Part shown: positions 53,626-62,600 of the stretch, one piece after another
Layout of the letters: each line of letters opens with the position of its first letter
How positions within the stretch are numbered: the stretch's first letter is position 1
NCBI GenBank assembly: GCA_039931675.1
Contig: JBDTRM010000173.1
Coordinates: 1 to 64,000 of the forward strand
Direction: 5' to 3'
Source: JAEUTH01 sp039931675
GTDB lineage: Bacteria; Bacteroidota; Bacteroidia; AKYH767-A; OLB10
DNA: 64,000 bases
The notes under the pieces: generated by a model
The model's database searches: none
Seen by the model: only the letters and a program-made list of their open reading frames with translations
Told to the model about the DNA's origin: nothing
Position numbers and translations under genes: made by a program

Positions 53626-56600
53626 TTATTGAATCACTACTCGAATCACTTTTGAATGATCTGCAGTTTTCACATTCATCATATAAATACCTTTTGGTAA
53701 TGTGCTGAAATCGTAAGTGCTTACATTTTCACCTTCCACTACATTTACAATAGTATTCCAAACCTGGCGGCCTGTAACATCCATCATAGTCATGGTCATT
53801 GTGCCTTCCTGTGCTGCACTGAATGCAATGCTTATTACTCCTGATGTAGGATTTGGATAAGCATTAATATTCCAGTCAGCATTCAGATCAACTGTAATAA
53901 TCCTGTTGTTTCCTGCTGGACAACTTATTAATCCTGAGTTAACAGCTACTCCGCCTAAATAAGCAAGGTTAATTGCCTCTGCTGCATCAGCCCATGCTGC
54001 AATAGTTGCAGAAGGGGAAGCAGTACAATTACCAAGACGCTTGTTAGCCTCGTTCAGGAATTGAGTTATAGTCATTCCGTTGAATACAGTGCCTGTACCT
54101 GTCATACCTGTTATGATGGCATTGCCTAATGCTACTGTTGTAAGTGGAGCAAAGTTAGGATCCTGTACATCAAACTGTACGTTCAGTTTCAACGCCACTA
54201 ATTGAGCAGCCAGTTTATTCTGAACTGTTCCACCCGATGGATTAGTCAGATTAATTGTAAGCACATTGCTGGTAGTGTTTGGCTGTCCCAGAAGGAAGTT
54301 ACGCACTGCTGTTGCATTAGTAAGTGTAAGTGTCTTCGAACCAACACAGGGTCCTCCACCCACTACTAATCCTGCCGGGAATGCAATTGCAAAGTGGTTA
54401 GTTAAATACTGACCTGATTGTGCAGGATTGCCATTTGCGGTTACAGCCCATGTTACAATGCTTTCAGTTCTCCATGGACGTGTTACAGGATTACATAAAT
54501 AGTTAGGATCTGTTATTACAACTGAACCTGTAACTACACAACCATTTGCATCCACAACTGTTACCTGGTAAGTACCTGCAGCAAGGTTTGTAATGCTTGC
54601 AGTAGTTTTAACAGGAACTGTGTTCCATGAATAAACAAATGGCGCAGCACCACCGCTTACCGATACGCTTGCCGTTCCGTCACTTCCACCTGCAGTAGTT
54701 ACGTCAGTCTTGCTAATGGTCAATACCATTCCCACAGGCTGGGTTACCACAGTTGAACTGTTTACAGCACATCCGTTAGCATCAGTAACTGTTACACTAT
54801 AGGTACCGGCAAACAGGTTATTGATACAGGTTGTAGTCGCCCCGATATTCCACAGGTAAGTGTAAGGTTGTGCTCCACCGGTAGCAGCTACGCAGGCGCT
54901 TCCGTTATTGCCACCCATACAACTGATGTTGGTCTTGCTGACAGTTACCTGGATAGCTGTAGGGTTAACTAACACCACGCATAAACTGATGTTACATCCG
55001 TTAGCATCGGTTACTGTAATAGTATGAGAACCGGCACTTACACCTGAAATGTCTTCAGTGGTCTGACCACCTGTCCACTGGTATGTGTAAGGCGGTGCAC
55101 CACCGGTTATTGTTACATCAATTGAGCCATTGCTGCTTCCGTTACAGGTAGGATTCACTTGTACTGCAGTAATTGATAATCCACTTGCAGGCTGAGTAAT
55201 AGTTACTAAAGCCGTTTGTGTGCAACCATTAGCATCGCTTACAGTTACTGTATAGCTGCCTGCTGTTAAGCCTGTTGCTGTAGCATTAGTTTGAACAGGA
55301 ATAGTATTCCAGCTATAACCGTAAGCAGGTGAACCACCTGATACAATTGCAGTAGCTGTTCCGTTAACTCCTCCAAAGCAGCTTACATTTGTTTGAAGCG
55401 TTGTAAGATTTAATGCCGGGGCTTGAGTTAAAGTAATGCTCGCTGTGCTTGTACATGTTCCGTTACTAACTGTTACTGTATAGGTGCCTGCTGTTAATCC
55501 GAAGATATCTTCAGTAAGAGCACCCGTACTCCAATTATAAGTAAATGGTCCTGTACCTGAAACAGTGAGGTTCACTGATCCGTCAGCGCCACCGTTGCAA
55601 CGGATATTAACTCCGCCTGCATAAACTGGGCTGTTAAGTGCCAAACCAAAACTGCTTCCTGCAGCAACTTTCACACATACTGTGATTGAACATCCTGCTG
55701 CATCGGTTATAATTACGAAATTGTTTCCGCTTGCAAGTCCTGTTGCTGTCGGTGTAGTCTGTGATGGAACAGTTTGCCAGTCATAGGTATAAGGCGCAGT
55801 TCCACCGGTTACGTTCACAGTACCTGTGCCGTCATTTAATCCGCAGCTTGCAGGTGTTGAACTGGTAGATATTGTATCAAGAACAGCAGGTTCAGTAATT
55901 CCTGTACCGTAAGCGAAAGTACAACCATTGGCATCGGTTACTGTAAGAGTATAAGTTCCGGGCGAAAGGTCATAAATGCAATTAACATTTGCGCCATTGC
56001 TCCACTGATATGAATATGGCTGAACACCGCCACCCATTGCAATACATATAAAGCCATCTGCATTGCCATTGCAGGTTACATTACCGGCAATTGCTGAAAT
56101 AGCGCCAAGAGCAGTTGGTTCAGTTATAGCCCCGGTAGCTTCAACAGAACAACCTGCTGAATCAGTAACAGTTACCGTGTAGGTTCCTGCCGCAGCGCTG
56201 ATTGATGAAGTTACAGCAGCATTACTCCATGCATAAGTGTAAGGAGGTGTACCGCCACTCAATCCGAATACACTTAAAGAACCATTGCCGCCATTACAAG
56301 CCGCAGGAACTGACACCAAAGTATAAGTTACAGCGCCTGCCTGCTGAACAATTGCAGTGCATTGAGTTGAACATCCGTTAGCATCGGTTACCACCACGGT
56401 ATAAGTACCGGCAGTCAATAAAGTTGCATTGGCATTGGTTTGAACCGGCACTGTATTCCACTGATAAGAGAATGGAGCAGTACCGCCAAACACATTTACA
56501 GTTGCACTTCCGTTAGCCTGGCCACAAGTAGCAAATGTTGAGCTGGCATTACAACTCAAAGTTGTATTCTGGTAAAGGATGATAGAACCACTAATACTGC

Positions 56601-59600
56601 ATCCTGCTGAATCTGTAATAGTGAATGCATACGAACCAACGCTTAGGCCTGTAGCAGTAGCTGTGGTTTGTCCATTATCCCAAAGGTAAGTATAAGGAGA
56701 ACCCACAGTGTAAGGTGTACCACCAAATACTGTGATAATTGCTGAACCTGAACCTGCACCTGAACAATTTACATTTAACTGTTCAACTGTGAATGCAAGC
56801 GGATCAGGCTCGATGATATCCACGGTACACAAACTGGTACATCCTGTTACATCAGTTATTGTAACTTCATAAGTGCCAGCCGCTAATCCTGTAGCAAGTG
56901 CTGTAGTTTGCAATGGAGCCGTATTCCACGAATAGGTGTATGAACCTGCACCACCTGTTGCCGCTACTGAAGCACTGCCATTATTATACCCGGTACATGT
57001 AGGATTCACCGCAATGATATTACATGTTATAGGAGCATTTGCATTAATTACAATTGTTGAAGTAAGTGGTCCGCAACCGTTGGCATCATTTACTGTTATG
57101 GTATAAGTTCCTGGTGGTAAACCTGCAACACTTGCTGTTGTTTCACCATCGCTCCATAAGAAAGTGTATGGTAAGTTTCCGCCTGATACTACAGCAGTAG
57201 CTGTACCATTATCATTTCCGCATGAAGTATTGCTGCTGCTGAAGCTCATGCTCAAAATTGCAGGCTCAACAATAGTTACGTTACATGTTGTAATACAACC
57301 AAGAGCATCTGTTATCACCACTGCATAGGGACCTGCCAGATCTGTTATTGACGAGGTTAATCCGCCATTACTCCAACTATAGCTATAAGGAGGAGTTCCG
57401 CCTGATGCTGTTACCGATGCAGTACCGTTACCACCGAAGCAAGGAGCCGGAGTAGTATTGGTAGCGCATAATAAAGCAGTCGGCTCTGTTACTGTTATCG
57501 GAACACTGATTGAACAACCGTTACCATCAGTTACAGTTACATAATAAGTCCCTGCAATAACTGTAGCCGAAGCAGTTGTATTAAGTACATCCTGGCTCCA
57601 TCCGTAAGTGTATGATCCGCTGCCACCTGTTGGCGCCACTGTTATTACAGTAGTACCGCCATTACATGTAAGCGGTGCAAAGGATGGATTAACTGCTATG
57701 CTTCCTGATTCAGTAATAACGTAAACTGCTGTTACAGTGCATCCTTTGTAATCAGTAACTGTTACAGTATAGGTACCTGCTGTTAAGCCTGTAGCAGTTG
57801 AAGTCATCTGCAGATCACTCCATTGATAGAAGTAAGGAGCAGTGCCTCCCGTTACAGTAGCTGTTGCGGTTCCTGTAGCTCCGCCATTGCAGGCAGCATT
57901 TACCTGGGTTGGAGTAATCACCAATGCCGCAGGCTCTGCAACTGTTACAGTACGGGTTATTGTACATAAGTTAGCATCTGTTATTGTAACAGTGTATATT
58001 CCTGCAACAAGACCTGTTGCAATTTGAGTATTCTGAACAGGAACTGAATTCCAGGAATAAGAGTAAGGGGTAACGCCACCGGTTGCAATAACCGATGCTG
58101 AACCATTTGAACCTCCATTGCAACTTACATTAATTACTGTTGTATTAGCAATTATAGCCGAAGGCTCGTTCACCTGCACAGTGGTTACCGCAGTACATCC
58201 GCCATTGTCAAATGCCTCAACTGTATAAGTTCCGGCAGCAAGACCAATAAACACACCGGTTGAATTAGTGTCAGTTCCCAATACATAACTATAAGGTGGA
58301 TTACCGCCAGTAGCAGTTGCGGTTACGGTTCCGTTTGCTCCGCCATTACAGCTTGCATCTGTTACAGTAGCTGTTAATGATAATCCTGTAGGCTGTAGAA
58401 TGGTCACTGTTGTACTTGCCTCGCATCCGTTAGAATCAGTTACCACTACACCGTAAGTGCCTGCAGCAAGTCCTGTTGCAGTAGCATTAGTCTGGCCATC
58501 AGTCCATAAGTAACTATAAGGTGTAGTTCCACCTGATGCCGTAACTGTAGCCGATCCTGTAGATCCGCCATTACATGCTATGTTCAGTTGCGTTGTGCTT
58601 ATGGCAAGAGCTGTTGCAGGTTGATTGATAACAATACTTCCTGTTACTGTACATCCGTTAACATCGGTAACAATTACTGTATAGGTTCCTGCATTTAAGC
58701 CTGTTGCTGTAGCAGTTCCCTGAACAGGGCTTGAATTCCATAAGTAAACATAAGGAGGAGTTCCACCCGATATTGTTCCTGCTATAGCGGTTCCGTTATT
58801 GCCACCAAAGCAACTTACATCAGTTCCTGTAACAGGACCCATTGTTAATGCTGCAGGTTCAGTAATAGTTGCTGTTACACTTGTAATGCAACCATTAGTG
58901 TCGGTAACAGTAACCGTGTAAGCACCGGCAGCAAGGCCTGTGAATGTACCTGTACCGTTAACAACAGCACCCGGATTAAGGGTATAAGTTAAAGGAGCTG
59001 TACCACCTGTTGCAATAACAGTTATTGTTCCTGTTGTAGCACCGTTGCAAGCGATATTAGTATGCGATACCGAAGCAGTTAATGCCGCAGGTTGTGTTAT
59101 AGTAATACTTGCAGTTTTTGTACATCCGTTAAAATCGGTAACTGTTACGGTATAAATACCTGGCGTTAATCCGCTTATTGATGATGTAGTAGCAGCAGCA
59201 CCGTTATTCCATAAGTAAGTATAAGGTGCAGTTCCACCCGAAGCAGTTACAGCCGCAGTGCCGTTTGCAGCACCGTTGCAGCTTACGTTAGTTCCTGTTG
59301 CTGTTGCAGTTAATGCTAATGGTTGTGTGATAGTAAACGAACATGTTGTAACACAACCGTTCTTATCAGTAACTACTACTGTATAGGTTCCTGCAGGTAC
59401 ATTGTTAACAGCCGCTGTAGTAGCTACCGGATTCGTATTCCATAAATAAGTGTAAGGTGCTTTACCACCGGCCACGGTCACACACAATTTACCATTGTTA
59501 CCGCCAAAGCAAGTTACATTATTCATACATGCAACGTTTGCTGAACATACTAAGGTAGCAGATTGCGTAATGGTAACTGATGATGTGGCTGTACAACCTT

Positions 59601-62600
59601 TGTGGTCAGTAACAGTAACTGTATATGTTCCTGCCGCCAAGCCGCTTGCAGTCTTTGTAGTTTTGGCAGGGACAGTATTCCATAAATAGGTATAAGGACC
59701 TGAACCACCTGTTACATTAGCTGTAGCCTTACCGGTAGCAGAACCATTACATGCTGCATTCTTGGAAGTAATGCTTATAACAATCTGTGTTGGCTGCGTA
59801 ATAATGATATTAACCAACTTAACGCAACCCTTCGAATCGGTAATTAATACTGAGTAAGCCCCTGCACCTATACCTGTTACATCTTGGGTAGTAGCACTGT
59901 TAGACCATGCATAAGTATAAGGAGGAGTGCCACCCGTTACTGTAAGGTCAACCGCACCGTTTGTTGAACCAAAGCAGGTAGGCTTGGTTACCACATACAA
60001 TGACTGTATTTTGCTTGGCTGTGTGATGGTTACTGTTTTTGAAACGGTACATCCGTTAACATCACTAACTGTTACCGTATAGGTGCCAGCAACCAGAACC
60101 GTTGCCAGGCTATTGGTATTACCGTTACTCCATAAGTAGAAGTAAGGTGCTGTTCCACCGTTAGGGGTTGCTGATGCAGTTCCATTGGTACCACCGTTAC
60201 AACTTACGTTGGTTTTGGCAATAGTTACGTGAAGAACTGCAGGTTGTGTAATGTTTATGGTTTGAGATGCTGTACATCCGTTAACATCAGTAACTACAAC
60301 AGTATAACTTCCTACGCCAAGACCAGTTGCTATTGCAGTAGTCTGACCGGGAACTGTATTCCATGAATAAGTGTAAGGAGGAATACCGCCTGCCGCTACT
60401 GCTGTAGCTATACCATTGGTGTTACCATTACAGGTTACATTTGAATTCATGATATTAACAACCAACTGTGTAGGCTCAGTAACAGTAGCTGTACCAACTT
60501 TAACGCATCCATTGGCATCAGTAATAGTTACTTCATAAGTTCCTGCTGTAAGACCACTGATTGTTTGCGTAACTGCCAGCACGCCACTTGGTGAAGGAGA
60601 AATCATCACCCAGCTATAACTATATGGAGGTGTTCCCCCAATAGGCAGCGCAGTTATGCTGCCATTTGAACCACCAAAGCAGGTTACATTGTTAACGTTT
60701 GAGTTACAAACACATTCAAGCGCTGCAGGCTCAGTTACCGGGATAATCACCGTCACCGAACATCCGTTGGCATCCGTTACCGTTAAGGTATAATTGGCCG
60801 CTGTAAGACCGCTGATAGTATCAGTTGTTTCACCGTTACTCCAGAAGTAACCATAAGGACCTACTCCACCTGATACCACAACTGTAACTGCACCGTTAGC
60901 GCCACCATTACAACTGATATTGGTTACTGTTGCATCCACAATTATTGAATCAGCCTGTGTAACATCAAATGATTGTGTTTTAACACATCCGCTGGTATCA
61001 GTAACTGTTACTGTATAGGTGCCTGCCGTTAAGCCTGAAAGACCGGTTGCGCTTGTGCTGCCTGTATTCCAGAATACCGTATAAGGAGTTGTGCCGCCTG
61101 TTATGAAGATGTCTATAGCTCCGTTAGCACCGCCAAAGCAGCTTACCGGGGTTATTAATTCATTCAGGTTGATAGAATCAGGCTGTGTAATTGTAATATC
61201 CAATGAATTGGTACATCCTGATGCATCAGTAACCACTACTGTATATGTTCCTGATGCAAGACCTGTTGCCGTATTGGAACTCTGAGCCGGTGAAGTATTC
61301 CATGAATAACCATAACCGCCCGCACCACCGCTTGCAGTGACTGAAGCTGATCCGTTAATAAGACCATTGCAGGTTATATTGGTAATTGTAGGTGTAATTA
61401 CAATTTGCGAAGGCTGACCCACAATAACTGTTACATTTATAACACATCCGTTAGCATCTGTAACAGTCACTGCATAAGTACCTCCGGCAAGACCTGTAGC
61501 TGTTGATGTTGTTTGGCCATCACTCCACAGGTAGCCATATCCCGGAGTTCCGCCAACAACTATTAATGTGGCTTCACCATCAGCAACGCCAAAACATGAT
61601 GCATTGTCAATTGATTGCGTTACATAGAAACTGTCAGGTTGTAATACCTGTGTTACAACGTTCTTAACACAACCTGTCGAATCAGTTATTGTAATAGTGT
61701 AAACACCTGCCACTAAGTTACCCTGTGACGATGTATTTACGGTAGCACTGTTACTCCATTCATAAACGTACGGAGGATTACCGCCAAATGCATTGATGGT
61801 GATACTGCCATTTGACTGACCGTAGCAGGTTACATGAACCACTGTATGTGTTGCATCTAATAATGTAGGATTAGTAATCAGGAAGCTCATTATAGTATCA
61901 CATCCCGGAGTAGCTGACGCATCTGTAATGATTACCGTATGTGTGCCCGGTGCAAGATTAAATCCTGTTAAGGTGGTATCACCATTATCCCACAAATAAG
62001 AATATGGACCAACACCTCCACTTACTTGCACCGTGGCTGTTCCGTCATTACCATTATGGCAGCTCACATTGGTTTGCGATTGCCCAACCAATACTTGTGG
62101 ATTCTGGTCAACTGCAACGGTAAGCTCCTGTGTACATCCATGGAAGTCTGTTACCAATACAGTATAAAGATCGGATACTAATCCGCTAATATCCTCGGTA
62201 GTTTCACCATTGCTCCATGCATAAGTAAAAGGAGGGGTACCACCTGTAACAGTAATATCAATTGCTCCTGTTGCATAACCAAAGCACTGCACATGAGTAG
62301 TGTTATCAGAAATGTTTATTGATGCCGGATCAATTAAATCTACTGTTGCTGTTATTGTGCAGCCATTTTGATCTGTAATGGTTACAGTATAAATGTCTCC
62401 AGGTAAACCTGTTACTGTTTGCGTGTTGCCAACTACTGTTGACGAACTGTTAGTCCATATATAAGTATAACCGCCTGTTCCACCTGTTGCATTAACAGTC
62501 ACGGTACCATCTGATACGCCTGTACAGCTTACGCTGTCAACTACTGATGCCGTTATCTCAAAGCCTTGAGGCTGAAGAACGGTTATTGAAGCAGTTGAAG

